In this document: positions 1-7,601 of the stretch, in pieces | How positions within the stretch are numbered: the stretch's first letter is position 1 | How the letters are laid out: the number at the start of each line of letters is the position of its first letter | Notes under the pieces: generated by a model | The model's input: only the letters and a program-made list of their open reading frames with translations | What the model was told of the DNA's origin: nothing | The model's database searches: none | Program-made: the position numbers and the translations under genes | From: UBA2108 sp963925495 | GTDB taxonomy: Bacteria; Bacteroidota; Bacteroidia; Flavobacteriales_G; Salibacteraceae | Length of the DNA: 64,000 nucleotides | Reading direction: 5' to 3' | NCBI GenBank assembly: GCA_963925495.1 | Contig: CAWUST010000001.1 | Span: forward strand, 14,202-78,201

Positions 1-20
1 AGCAATATCCCTTGTATACA

Positions 21-44
21 GCTATAAACAGACAAGTTTATAGC
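21..44. repeat. 9-bp perfect inverted repeat upstream of rplM
   Basis: GCTATAAAC (21-29) pairs perfectly with GTTTATAGC (36-44) across a 6-nt loop. No T tract follows on the plus strand, so a plus-strand intrinsic terminator is unlikely. It could be the end of an upstream transcript or a protein-binding palindrome. The upstream gene lies outside the window. Confidence 0.45.
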
Positions 45-80
45 AAAATAAAAGGCGGTTAATTTTCTCTTAAACATTCT

Positions 81-112
81 TTTGTGAGAAAAGAAAAATA
101 ATTCTACATTTG
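81..112 (+). promoter_or_regulatory. Bacteroidota-type promoter for rplM-rpsI
   Basis: A -33 element TTTG (81-84) and a -7 element TACATTTG (105-112) are separated by 20 bp. This fits the Bacteroidota primary-sigma consensus TTTG-N19/21-TAnnTTTG. It is the only promoter in the window where I see both boxes cleanly. The -33 box lies inside a 7-bp inverted repeat, TTTTCTC (63-69) and GAGAAAA (86-92). The implied leader of roughly 45 nt contains a GTGTT/AACAC hairpin (131-152). Confidence 0.75.
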
Positions 113-165
113 CACACCCAATTTTAGGGGGTGTTTTATTTGTTATTAACACAAAACGAAAGACT

Positions 166-621
166 TTGGATACTTTAAGTTACAAAACAATTTCAGCAAA
201 CAAAAATACAGTTAGCAAAAAATGGTTGCTAGTTGATGCTGAGAATCAGACATTAGGCCGTTTCGCATCTCGCGTTGCATTCATTATTAGAGGCAAACAC
301 AAGGCTAATTTTACACCGCATGTAGATTGTGGTGATAACGTAATTGTCATCAATGCCGAAAAGGTGATTTTGTCTGGAGACAAAATGAACCAGAAAGAAT
401 ATATTCGTCATACTGGATATCCAGGTGGGCAAAGAATAACTTCAGTTAGAGAAATGTTGGAAAAACATCCTGAAAGAGTGCTTGAAAAAGCAATAAAAGG
501 AATGTTACCAAAAAATAAATTGGGTGCTGACTTGTACAGAAACCTTAAAGTGGTTGTTGGAACCGAGCATACACACGAAGCTCAGAAGCCAGAATCATTT
601 GATATTAACACGATTAAATAA
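166..621 (+). CDS. rplM: 50S ribosomal protein L13
   Basis: Large-subunit ribosomal protein that binds 23S rRNA early in assembly. The 151-residue product carries the L13 core KKWLLVDAENQTLGRFAS, the RGKHKANFTPHVD segment and the conserved GMLPKNKLG stretch. Translation starts at TTG 166. The resulting N-terminus MDTLSYKT matches the usual Bacteroidota L13 start, and no ATG lies nearby. It is followed 5 bp later by rpsI, the near-universal L13-S9 pairing. A strong promoter lies about 55-85 bp upstream. Length is normal for the phylum. Confidence 0.97.
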   Translation: MDTLSYKTISANKNTVSKKWLLVDAENQTLGRFASRVAFIIRGKHKANFTPHVDCGDNVIVINAEKVILSGDKMNQKEYIRHTGYPGGQRITSVREMLEKHPERVLEKAIKGMLPKNKLGADLYRNLKVVVGTEHTHEAQKPESFDINTIK

Positions 622-626
622 GTAGC

Positions 627-1013
627 ATGTCAGTAACAAATGCATTAGGAAGAAGAAAAGCCTCAGTCGTTCGTATCTATATGACCGAAGGAAAAGGTAA
701 AATTACTGTAAACACAAAAGAATACACAGAGTATTTTCCACAAGCTGAATATCAAAAAGCAATTTTAAAGCCTTTTGAATTAACAGAAACTACTGGGAAT
801 TATGACGTAAAAGTAAATGCAAATGGCGGTGGAGTTCATGGCCAAGCGGATGCTTTAAAACTTGCAATTGCACGAGCTTTAGTTAAAATAGACGAAGAAA
901 ATCGTTCAGTTCTTCGTACAAGCGGTTGTTTGACTCGTGATCCAAGAATGGTAGAAAGAAAGAAACCAGGTCAGAAAAAAGCAAGAAAGAAATTTCAATT
1001 TAGTAAAAGATAG
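627..1013 (+). CDS. rpsI: 30S ribosomal protein S9
   Basis: Small-subunit protein whose C-terminal tail reaches the P-site tRNA. The 128-residue product shows the S9 hallmarks: ALGRRKASVVRIYM at the N-terminus, GGGVHGQADALKLAIARAL in the centre, and a basic tail ending KKFQFSKR. It lies 5 bp after rplM, with which it is surely co-transcribed. A stem-loop with a T-rich tail follows (1032-1071). Length and tail are intact. Confidence 0.97.
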   Translation: MSVTNALGRRKASVVRIYMTEGKGKITVNTKEYTEYFPQAEYQKAILKPFELTETTGNYDVKVNANGGGVHGQADALKLAIARALVKIDEENRSVLRTSGCLTRDPRMVERKKPGQKKARKKFQFSKR

Positions 1014-1031
1014 AATTCTGTCCAGAATCCA

Positions 1032-1071
1032 ATCCCTCCCGATGTTTATCGGGATATGGGATGCTCTTTTT
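1032..1071 (+). terminator. Stem-loop between rpsI and rpsB (terminator or attenuator)
   Basis: TCCCGAT (1037-1043) pairs with ATCGGGA (1048-1054) around a GTTT loop. An outer ATCCC (1032-1036) pairs with GGGAT (1058-1062) after a TAT bulge. A CTCTTTTT run follows. The shape suits partial rho-independent termination ending the rplM-rpsI transcript or tuning read-through into rpsB. Confidence 0.5.
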
Positions 1072-1103
1072 ATTAGTAGAGTCGACGGAAGGTGGTGGAA
1101 TAA

Positions 1104-1143
1104 CTGGCTTGGCAGAAACCAAGAATATTTATAATAAATAATT
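1104..1143 (+). promoter_or_regulatory. Candidate rpsB 5' leader with small hairpin
   Basis: CTTGG (1108-1112) pairs with CCAAG (1119-1123) around CAGAAA, 20 nt before the rpsB start, in an otherwise non-coding G-rich stretch (1085-1112). Ribosomal protein operons are often autoregulated through such leaders. I infer a possible S2 leader only from position and structure. Confidence 0.25.
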
Positions 1144-1917
1144 ATGGCGAGAACTAATTATCAAGAATTACTTGAAGCGGGTGTGCATTTTGGTCACCTA
1201 AAAAGAAAGTGGAACCCAAAAATGGCTCCTTACATTTTTATGGAGCGCAATGAAAGTCATGTAATTGATTTGCATAAAACTATTGTGAAGTTGGATGAAG
1301 CTTGTAATGCGTTGAAGCAAATTTCAGCCTCAGGTAAAAAAATTCTTTTTGTAGCTACTAAAAAACAAGCGAGAGAAGTAATTTCAACTTCTGCAAAATC
1401 AGTAGATATGCCTTATATTACTGAGCGTTGGACTGGTGGTATGCTTACTAATTTTGTAACTATTAGAAAAGCAATTAGAAAAATGGGCAATATTGAAAAA
1501 ATATTGGCTGATCCGGATGCAACAGGAGTTAACAAAAAAGAAAGATTGCAATTAGATAGAACAAGAGAAAAGTTGGACAAAAATTTAGGTTCTATTGCAG
1601 ACTTAAATCGTTTGCCTGCTGCTTTGTTTATTGTTGATACTAAAAAAGAACATATTGCAGTTCAAGAAGCAAGAAAACTGAATATTCCAACTTTTGCCAT
1701 TGTCGATACTAATTCAGATCCAGATTTAATTGATTTTCCTATTCCTGCAAATGATGATGCAGCAAAATCTATTGGAAAAATCTTAGGTATAGTTACCGCA
1801 AGTATTTCTGAAGGACTTACCGAAAGACAAGCTGTTAAGGAAAAAAGAAAAGCTGAAACTGATGCTAAGGCTACAAAAGAAGTATCTAAGCCTGCAGAAG
1901 AAACTGCTGAAGCATAA
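1144..1917 (+). CDS. rpsB: 30S ribosomal protein S2
   Basis: Small-subunit protein needed to load S1 and complete the platform. The 257-residue product has the S2 signatures LLEAGVHFGHLKRKWNPKM, RWTGGMLTNF and the DTNSDPDLIDFPIPANDDA nucleic-acid-binding segment. It ends in a lysine/alanine/glutamate-rich tail, common in this family. ATG 1144 is the only sensible start. The downstream neighbour, 25 bp away, is tsf, the classic S2/EF-Ts pair. Confidence 0.97.
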   Translation: MARTNYQELLEAGVHFGHLKRKWNPKMAPYIFMERNESHVIDLHKTIVKLDEACNALKQISASGKKILFVATKKQAREVISTSAKSVDMPYITERWTGGMLTNFVTIRKAIRKMGNIEKILADPDATGVNKKERLQLDRTREKLDKNLGSIADLNRLPAALFIVDTKKEHIAVQEARKLNIPTFAIVDTNSDPDLIDFPIPANDDAAKSIGKILGIVTASISEGLTERQAVKEKRKAETDAKATKEVSKPAEETAEA

Positions 1918-1942
1918 CAATAACATTTAATAATATTTTATT

Positions 1943-2761
1943 ATGGCTATTACAGCTAAAGAAGTTAATACACTTCGTAAACAAACCGGACTAGGTCTAA
2001 TGGATTGTAAAAATGCCCTTGTCGAAGCAGAAGGGGATTTTGATAAAGCAATTGATTTATTGAGAAAAAAAGGTCAAAAAATTGCCGCTAAACGTGGTGA
2101 TAATGACGCTAAAGAAGGTTACGTAATTGCAAAAGTTTCGGAAGATGGTAAAAATGGAATCAATATCGTATTGAATTGCGAAACTGATTTTGTTGCTAAA
2201 AATGATGGTTTTGCTGATTTTGTAAATTCTATTGCTGATTTGGCTCTTGCTGAAAAACCAGCTACAAAAGAAGAATTAGCTTCTTTGAAATTGGATGGAG
2301 GGTCAGTTGCTGATGCACTTGAATCTCAAATGGGGAAAATCGGAGAAAAATTAGAAATTTCTGATTTTGGATTTATTTCTGCAGAATGCGTTGTAGCATA
2401 CAATCACCCGGGTAACAGAACAGCTTCAATTATTGGTTTGTCAAAAGTCAATTCGGAGTTAGGTAGAGATTTAGCAATGCAAATTGCTGCAATGTCTCCA
2501 GTAGCCGTTGATGAAAACGGTGTCTCTGAAGAAATAAAGCAAAAAGAATTGGAAATTGGAAAAGAGCTTGCTATTAATGAAGGAAAACCAGCTGAAATGG
2601 CAGATAAAATTGCTTTTGGTCGATTAAAAAAATTCATGAAAGAGCGTACTCTTATGAACCAAGATTTCATTAAAGAGAATAAAACTTCGGTTAAACAATA
2701 CATAGAAAAGAACGATAATGGTTTAACTGTTAGCGCTTTTAAACTTATTACATTGGCATAA
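1943..2761 (+). CDS. tsf: Translation elongation factor Ts
   Basis: Guanine-nucleotide exchange factor that recycles EF-Tu-GDP. The 272-residue product begins with a UBA-like domain (about residues 1-55) containing TLRKQTGLGLMDCKNAL and the EF-Ts signature NCETDFVAKN near residue 75. A dimerisation/core domain follows, ending VSAFKLITLA. Length is typical for Bacteroidota. It is closed by a strong intrinsic terminator, so the rpsB-tsf unit ends here and pyrH is probably separately initiated or read through. Confidence 0.96.
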   Translation: MAITAKEVNTLRKQTGLGLMDCKNALVEAEGDFDKAIDLLRKKGQKIAAKRGDNDAKEGYVIAKVSEDGKNGINIVLNCETDFVAKNDGFADFVNSIADLALAEKPATKEELASLKLDGGSVADALESQMGKIGEKLEISDFGFISAECVVAYNHPGNRTASIIGLSKVNSELGRDLAMQIAAMSPVAVDENGVSEEIKQKELEIGKELAINEGKPAEMADKIAFGRLKKFMKERTLMNQDFIKENKTSVKQYIEKNDNGLTVSAFKLITLA

Positions 2762-2782
2762 TCTATTGTTACATAAAACTTT

Positions 2783-2821
2783 AAAAAAGAGAGAATTAAT
2801 TATTAGTTCTCTCTTTTTTTT
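2783..2821 (+). terminator. Rho-independent terminator of rpsB-tsf
   Basis: A 13-bp arm made of a run of A followed by GAGAGAA (2783-2795) is complementary to TTCTCTC plus T run (2807-2819). The loop is about 11 nt, and the descending arm runs into nine or more T residues. It is one of the clearest terminators in the window. Confidence 0.85.
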
Positions 2822-2850
2822 GTCCTAAATTTCACCCTCAAAAGAACAGC

Positions 2851-3555
2851 ATGAATTACAAAAGAATTCTATTGAAATTGAGTGGCGAAGCTTTAATGGG
2901 AAACAAAGATTTTGGGATAGATCATAGTCGTCTGCATACCTATGCTTCTCAAATTAAAGAAGTAACAGAATCTGGGGTTGAAGTAGCTATTGTAATAGGA
3001 GGAGGAAACATTTTTAGAGGTGTACAATCCGATAATGGAGCTATTGATCGAGTACAGGGGGACTATATGGGTATGTTGGCAACCATGATAAATTCTATGG
3101 CACTGCAGTCCGCTTTAGATGGTGTGGGGCTTTATACAAGACTTCTTTCGGCAATTAAAATGGAGCAAATAGCAGAACCATTTATTAGAAGAAGGGCCAT
3201 CAGGCATTTGGAAAAAGGTAGGGTAGTTATTTTTGGTGCTGGTACAGGAAACCCATATTTTACAACAGATACTGCAGCTTCACTCAGAGCTATTGAAATA
3301 AATGCTGATGTTATCTTAAAAGGAACTCGAGTGGATGGGATTTATACTTCTGATCCTGAAAAAAATCCTGAGGCAGAGCGTTACTCTAATATTAGCTTTA
3401 AAGAAGTGATGGACAAAGGGCTGAATGTTATGGATATGACGGCATTTACGCTTTGTCATGAAAATAAATTACCAATTATTGTTTTCGACATGAACAAACC
3501 GGGAAATTTAATGGATGTTATTAAAGGAGAAGAGATTGGAACTTTAGTTAATTGA
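2851..3555 (+). CDS. pyrH: UMP kinase
   Basis: Amino-acid-kinase-fold enzyme that phosphorylates UMP to UDP in de novo pyrimidine synthesis. The 234-residue protein has the N-terminal KRILLKLSGEALMG phosphate loop, the glycine-rich VIGGGNIFRG motif, the GTGNPYFTTDTAA segment, and KGTRVDGIYTSDP near residue 165. It starts 29 bp after the tsf terminator. It is followed 6 bp later by frr, the conserved tsf-pyrH-frr order. Length is normal. Confidence 0.96.
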   Translation: MNYKRILLKLSGEALMGNKDFGIDHSRLHTYASQIKEVTESGVEVAIVIGGGNIFRGVQSDNGAIDRVQGDYMGMLATMINSMALQSALDGVGLYTRLLSAIKMEQIAEPFIRRRAIRHLEKGRVVIFGAGTGNPYFTTDTAASLRAIEINADVILKGTRVDGIYTSDPEKNPEAERYSNISFKEVMDKGLNVMDMTAFTLCHENKLPIIVFDMNKPGNLMDVIKGEEIGTLVN

Positions 3556-3561
3556 AATATA

Positions 3562-4125
3562 ATGGACGAAGAACTAAATATGATTTATGATATGGCTAAA
3601 GATTCGATGAATCATTCCATAGATCATTTGAAAAAGGGCCTGTTTAAAATTAGAGCGGGAAAGGCTTCACCTTCCATGTTGGACGGTGTTATGGTGGATT
3701 ATTATGATTCTATGACTCCCTTGGGTCAAGTTGCTAATGTGAATACTCCTGATGCTAGAATGATATATATTCAGCCTTGGGAAAAGAGTATGTTAGACCC
3801 CATAGAAAAAGCCATTATTAATTCTAATTTGGGTTTTAATCCACAAAATAATGGGGAGTTAATTATAATTAATATTCCGCCTTTAACCGAAGAAAGAAGA
3901 AGGGAGTTGGTCAAGAAATCGAAGATTGAGGGAGAAGATGCAAAAGTTTCTATTCGAAACGTACGTAAAGAATCGAATGACGAAATAAAAAGGCTAAAAA
4001 ATGACGGCCTTCCAGAAGACATGGCAAAAGATGGGGAAGAAGAAATTCAGAAATACACAAATACTTTTACCACCAAAATTGAGGAATTAATTTCTGAAAA
4101 GGAAAAAGATATTATGACTGTATAA
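3562..4125 (+). CDS. frr: Ribosome recycling factor
   Basis: Splits post-termination ribosomes together with EF-G. The 187-residue protein has the long helical domain and RRF landmarks KIRAGKASPSMLDG, PWEKSMLDPIEKAI, SNLGFNPQNNGELI and the helix ERRRELVKKSKIEGEDAKVS. It begins 6 bp after the pyrH stop and is probably co-transcribed with it. The C-terminal helix is complete. Confidence 0.96.
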   Translation: MDEELNMIYDMAKDSMNHSIDHLKKGLFKIRAGKASPSMLDGVMVDYYDSMTPLGQVANVNTPDARMIYIQPWEKSMLDPIEKAIINSNLGFNPQNNGELIIINIPPLTEERRRELVKKSKIEGEDAKVSIRNVRKESNDEIKRLKNDGLPEDMAKDGEEEIQKYTNTFTTKIEELISEKEKDIMTV

Positions 4126-4224
4126 TAAGAGGTCAATAAAAGTGGAGATCAAGCTTCTATAATTTCTCAGATTTTTTGACTTTACAATATTATTTAAATG
4201 CGCGTTATTAATAAAGGGTATAAC

Positions 4225-4296
4225 AGCCCACTTTTCATTCTCATAAATAAGTTATAATTCGTCCCCAAAATAATAAAAAGTAGGCTATATTTTTTT
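4225..4296 (+). terminator. Candidate terminator after frr, overlapping the aspS stop
   Basis: AGCCCACTTTT (4225-4235) can pair with AAAAGTAGGCT (4276-4286) with one mismatch, followed by ATATTTTTTT. The loop is about 40 nt, so it is weaker than a classic hairpin. It overlaps the end of the convergent aspS gene. The rest of the 4126-4284 gap shows no gene. Confidence 0.4.
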
Positions 4297-6039
4297 GCTT
4301 TCTATTTTAAGCCCAAGTTCTTTTAGTTGACCTTCTGCAATAGGCGAAGGAGATTGAATCATTACATCTCTACCTGAATTATTTTTTGGAAATGCAATGT
4401 AATCGCGAATGGAATCGGTGCCACCAAACATGGCGCAAATTCGATCAAAGCCAAATGCAATTCCACCATGAGGTGGAGCTCCATATTCAAACGCATTCAT
4501 CAAAAACCCAAATTGAGCCTCGGCTTCTTCTTTTGTAAAGCCAAGCAAATCAAACATTTTTGATTGTAAAGTTTTGTCAAAAATTCGAATTGAACCACCA
4601 CCTAACTCTACTCCATTAACTACCATATCGTAGGCATTGGCCCTTACTTCGCCTGGTGCAGTTTCCATTTTGTGCTCATCTTCTTTTAAGGGAGATGTAA
4701 ATGGGTGATGCATAGCATGGTATCGCCCGCTTTCTTCATCAAACTCTAACAATGGAAAATCCACAACCCATATTGGTGAATACGATTGTGAGTCTCGTAA
4801 ACCAAGTCTCGAGCCCATTTCTAAACGAAGGTGACTCAGTTGAGTCTGTGTTTTAGCCTTGTCACCAGATAATACTAATATTAAGTCACCTGGGTTTGCG
4901 TTCAATAAAGTAGCCCATTCAGAAAGTTGATTTTGGTTAAAAAACTTATCAATTGAGGACTTAAAACTTCCATCTTCATTATACTTAATATAAACCAACC
5001 CTCTTGCGCCAATTTGAGGGCGTTTTACCCATTCGGTTAATTTGTCTAAATCTTTTCGCGAGTATCCAGCAGCTCCAGTAGCACAAATTCCACCAACCCA
5101 TTCGGCATCGTCAAATACTTTGAACCCTTTGTTTTGAGCTAAATTATTAAGTGCATTAAACTTCATTTCGAAACGAGTGTCCGGCTTATCTGATCCATAA
5201 AACTCGATAGCATCGGCATAGGTCATTCTCGGGAATTTGGGTAACTCAACGCCTTTTAATTCTTTGAATAAATGTTTTACCAAGCTTTCAAAATTTGTCA
5301 GAATATCTTCTCGATCCACAAACGTCATTTCGCAATCTATTTGCGTAAACTCGGGCTGCCTGTCGGCACGTAGATCTTCATCTCTAAAACACCTTACTAT
5401 TTGAAAGTACCTATCGTAGCCGGCCACCATTAAAAGTTGCTTGAAGGTTTGAGGGCTTTGAGGCAATGCGTAAAATTCACCTGGATGTATTCTACTTGGC
5501 ACTAAAAAATCACGAGCTCCTTCTGGTGTAGATTTTAATAATACAGGAGTTTCTACTTCAATAAAATCTAAATTATCTAGGTATTTTCTAGTTTCAATAG
5601 CTAGTTTATGTCTTAGTTGTAGGTTGTTTTTAAGCGGGTTTCTTCTTAAATCTAAATAACGGTATTGCATTCTTAATTCTTCTCCCCCATCGGTTTCATT
5701 TTCAATAGTAAAAGGAGGCGTTTTAGAAGCATTTAAAATTGAAAATTCAATTACGGAGATTTCAATTTCGCCAGTTGGAATTTGTTTGTTTTTGCTTTCT
5801 CGTTCTATGACCTTTCCCTTGGCTTGTATTACATACTCACGCCCTAATTTTCGCGCTTCTAAACAAAGGGCTTCTTGTTGGTCCATGTTAAATGCAAGTT
5901 GCGTTATGCCATATCGGTCTCTTAAATCAACAAAAGTAAGGCCTCCTAAGTCTCTAGACCGCTGCACCCATCCAGCAAGAGTTACCTCAATACCAATGTT
6001 TTCTGTTCTCAGTTCTCCGCAATTATGACTTCTATACAT
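4285..6039 (-). CDS. aspS: Aspartate--tRNA ligase
   Basis: Class IIb aminoacyl-tRNA synthetase charging tRNA-Asp. The 584-residue product has an N-terminal OB-fold anticodon-binding domain (about 1-110, VTLAGWVQRSRDLGGLTFVDLR). Class II motif 2 is FRDEDLRADRQPEFTQID. The bacterial-specific GAD insertion domain lies around 290-400, and class II motif 3 GAPPHGGIAFGFDRI sits near the C-terminus. Length is typical for the bacterial-type enzyme. Whether it also charges tRNA-Asn cannot be decided here. It stands alone, convergent with frr and divergent from tadA. Confidence 0.96.
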   Translation of the reverse strand: MYRSHNCGELRTENIGIEVTLAGWVQRSRDLGGLTFVDLRDRYGITQLAFNMDQQEALCLEARKLGREYVIQAKGKVIERESKNKQIPTGEIEISVIEFSILNASKTPPFTIENETDGGEELRMQYRYLDLRRNPLKNNLQLRHKLAIETRKYLDNLDFIEVETPVLLKSTPEGARDFLVPSRIHPGEFYALPQSPQTFKQLLMVAGYDRYFQIVRCFRDEDLRADRQPEFTQIDCEMTFVDREDILTNFESLVKHLFKELKGVELPKFPRMTYADAIEFYGSDKPDTRFEMKFNALNNLAQNKGFKVFDDAEWVGGICATGAAGYSRKDLDKLTEWVKRPQIGARGLVYIKYNEDGSFKSSIDKFFNQNQLSEWATLLNANPGDLILVLSGDKAKTQTQLSHLRLEMGSRLGLRDSQSYSPIWVVDFPLLEFDEESGRYHAMHHPFTSPLKEDEHKMETAPGEVRANAYDMVVNGVELGGGSIRIFDKTLQSKMFDLLGFTKEEAEAQFGFLMNAFEYGAPPHGGIAFGFDRICAMFGGTDSIRDYIAFPKNNSGRDVMIQSPSPIAEGQLKELGLKIESKKI

Positions 6040-6139
6040 CTGTGTTTTTTTGTGATTGCGAAATTAGGGTTTTGCCTAGGATGATAGGACTATGAATTAG
6101 GCTTATTTTTACTGAAAACGCTCTATTGTTTAATAGATG

Positions 6140-6147
6140 TACTTTTG
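6140..6147 (+). promoter_or_regulatory. -7 box TACTTTTG upstream of tadA
   Basis: It matches the Bacteroidota TAnnTTTG consensus exactly and lies 15 bp before the tadA ATG. No convincing -33 box is seen. Confidence 0.5.
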
Positions 6148-6162
6148 AGTTTTTAGAAGATT

Positions 6163-6609
6163 ATGAAAGATATTTTTAACGACGAATACTTTATGAAACA
6201 AGCTTTTGTTGAGGCGAAAAAGGCTTTTGAAGCAGATGAAGTTCCAATAGGCGCCGTCATAGTTTGCGAAAATAAAATAATAGCGCGAGGACACAATCTA
6301 ACCGAACGTTTAAACGATGTAACCGCACATGCCGAAATGCAAGCAATAACTTCTGCTACTGATTTTTTAGGTGGGAAATACCTAGTTCAGTGTACTTTAT
6401 ATGTCACTTTAGAGCCGTGCGTTATGTGTGCCGGTGCAACCATGTTGGCTCATTTAGGAAAAATAGTTTATGGCGCTGGTGACAATAAAAAAGGGTACGC
6501 TAGATTAAAAGACAATGTGCTGCATAAAAATACCAAAGTTGAATTTGGAATTATGGGGGAAGAATGTTCCGAACTATTGAAGTCCTTTTTTCAAGAAAAA
6601 AGAATTTGA
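6163..6609 (+). CDS. tadA: tRNA-specific adenosine deaminase
   Basis: Zinc deaminase that converts wobble adenosine 34 to inosine in tRNA-Arg(ACG). The 148-residue protein carries the cytidine-deaminase-fold zinc motif HAE (His56, catalytic Glu58) and the second motif PCVMCAG (Cys86, Cys89). The N-terminal AFEADEVPIGAVIV strand is typical of TadA. A related guanine deaminase cannot be fully excluded by eye, but the Pro-Cys-Val-Met-Cys-Ala-Gly context favours TadA. It is divergent from aspS with its own -7 box. Confidence 0.9.
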   Translation: MKDIFNDEYFMKQAFVEAKKAFEADEVPIGAVIVCENKIIARGHNLTERLNDVTAHAEMQAITSATDFLGGKYLVQCTLYVTLEPCVMCAGATMLAHLGKIVYGAGDNKKGYARLKDNVLHKNTKVEFGIMGEECSELLKSFFQEKRI

Positions 6610-6785
6610 TGGATAAGTGTTTAATAAAAGTTGAAGGTTAGTTAACTGGTAACCTGATGGTTACGATAATTGATTGTGTTGAAAATCAATAGTACTCTGA
6701 AAGGGACAAAAGGTTGCCTCACTTTTTGTGAATGTCGGGAATATTTTTGTGAACGACACTTTAATGCCTTTTAAACGGTAAGTTT

Positions 6786-7541
6786 TTAAATAAAATTTAA
6801 ACGTTGGCTCAACCTCTCCATAATAGCAGGTCTGCTTGATGCTCCTATTTCGACTCTATCGTTATTTTTTAAAACTAAGTAACCACCATCGTTTTTATGA
6901 AGTTCTTTTACTTTGTCGAGATTAACTATATGAGAACGATGTACACGTAAAAAACAATCTTGTTTCAAAGCATTTTGAATGCTCTTTAAGTTTTTTGAAA
7001 CCATGATTTCACCTTCAGTTTCCGTATAAATTACAGAATAGCTTCCTTCTGCCCTTATATGAATTATATTTTCTGGATCTAAAAATTGGTGACCATACAA
7101 GGTAGGGATGGCAAGTTTTGCATTTTCTTCTAAAGTTACTTTTCTTAGTACCTCTTTAACGCTTTTGGGTTCGTGCAATTTTTTAGTCACCTTATTTACA
7201 GCGTCAACTAAATCGTCGATATCTACTGGTTTTAAAATGTAATCAATAGCTTGGCTTTTAATTGCTTGAACAGCATAATGGTCGTACGCAGTAATAAAAA
7301 CTACATGAAATTCCCGGTCTTGTAAACGAGACAATAAATCAAAACCACTTCCCATTGGCATTTCTATGTCTAGAAAAACCAATTGAGGGTTATTTTCTTC
7401 AATAATTGCAACTCCACCATCAATGTCATTGGCAGTTCCTAAAACCTCTAATGAAGGACAGTAGCTTTCAATAAACTTACTTAGAATTTTAATAGCATTT
7501 GGCTCATCGTCAATTATTACGCAAGAAATTTGATTACTCAT
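6786..7541 (-). CDS. LytTR-family response regulator
   Basis: Cytoplasmic transcription regulator partnered with the histidine kinase immediately upstream. The 251-residue protein has a receiver domain (about 1-125) with the acidic pocket DDEP at residues 11-14 and phospho-acceptor Asp58 in VFLDIEMP. The switch residues are in FITAYDHYAVQAIKSQAIDYILKP, of which AYDHYAVQAI and DYILKP are the diagnostic parts. A C-terminal LytTR DNA-binding domain (about 150-245) contains FLRVHRSHIVNLDKV. Gene order on the minus strand is small unknown, kinase, regulator. Targets are not evident. Confidence 0.92.
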   Translation of the reverse strand: MSNQISCVIIDDEPNAIKILSKFIESYCPSLEVLGTANDIDGGVAIIEENNPQLVFLDIEMPMGSGFDLLSRLQDREFHVVFITAYDHYAVQAIKSQAIDYILKPVDIDDLVDAVNKVTKKLHEPKSVKEVLRKVTLEENAKLAIPTLYGHQFLDPENIIHIRAEGSYSVIYTETEGEIMVSKNLKSIQNALKQDCFLRVHRSHIVNLDKVKELHKNDGGYLVLKNNDRVEIGASSRPAIMERLSQRLNFI

Positions 7542-7601
7542 GTTGTCCTTTTTAAATTCATTTCAAAGTAATATTAAAAAGGTCTTGCTTAGGGGCGGTT
7601 T

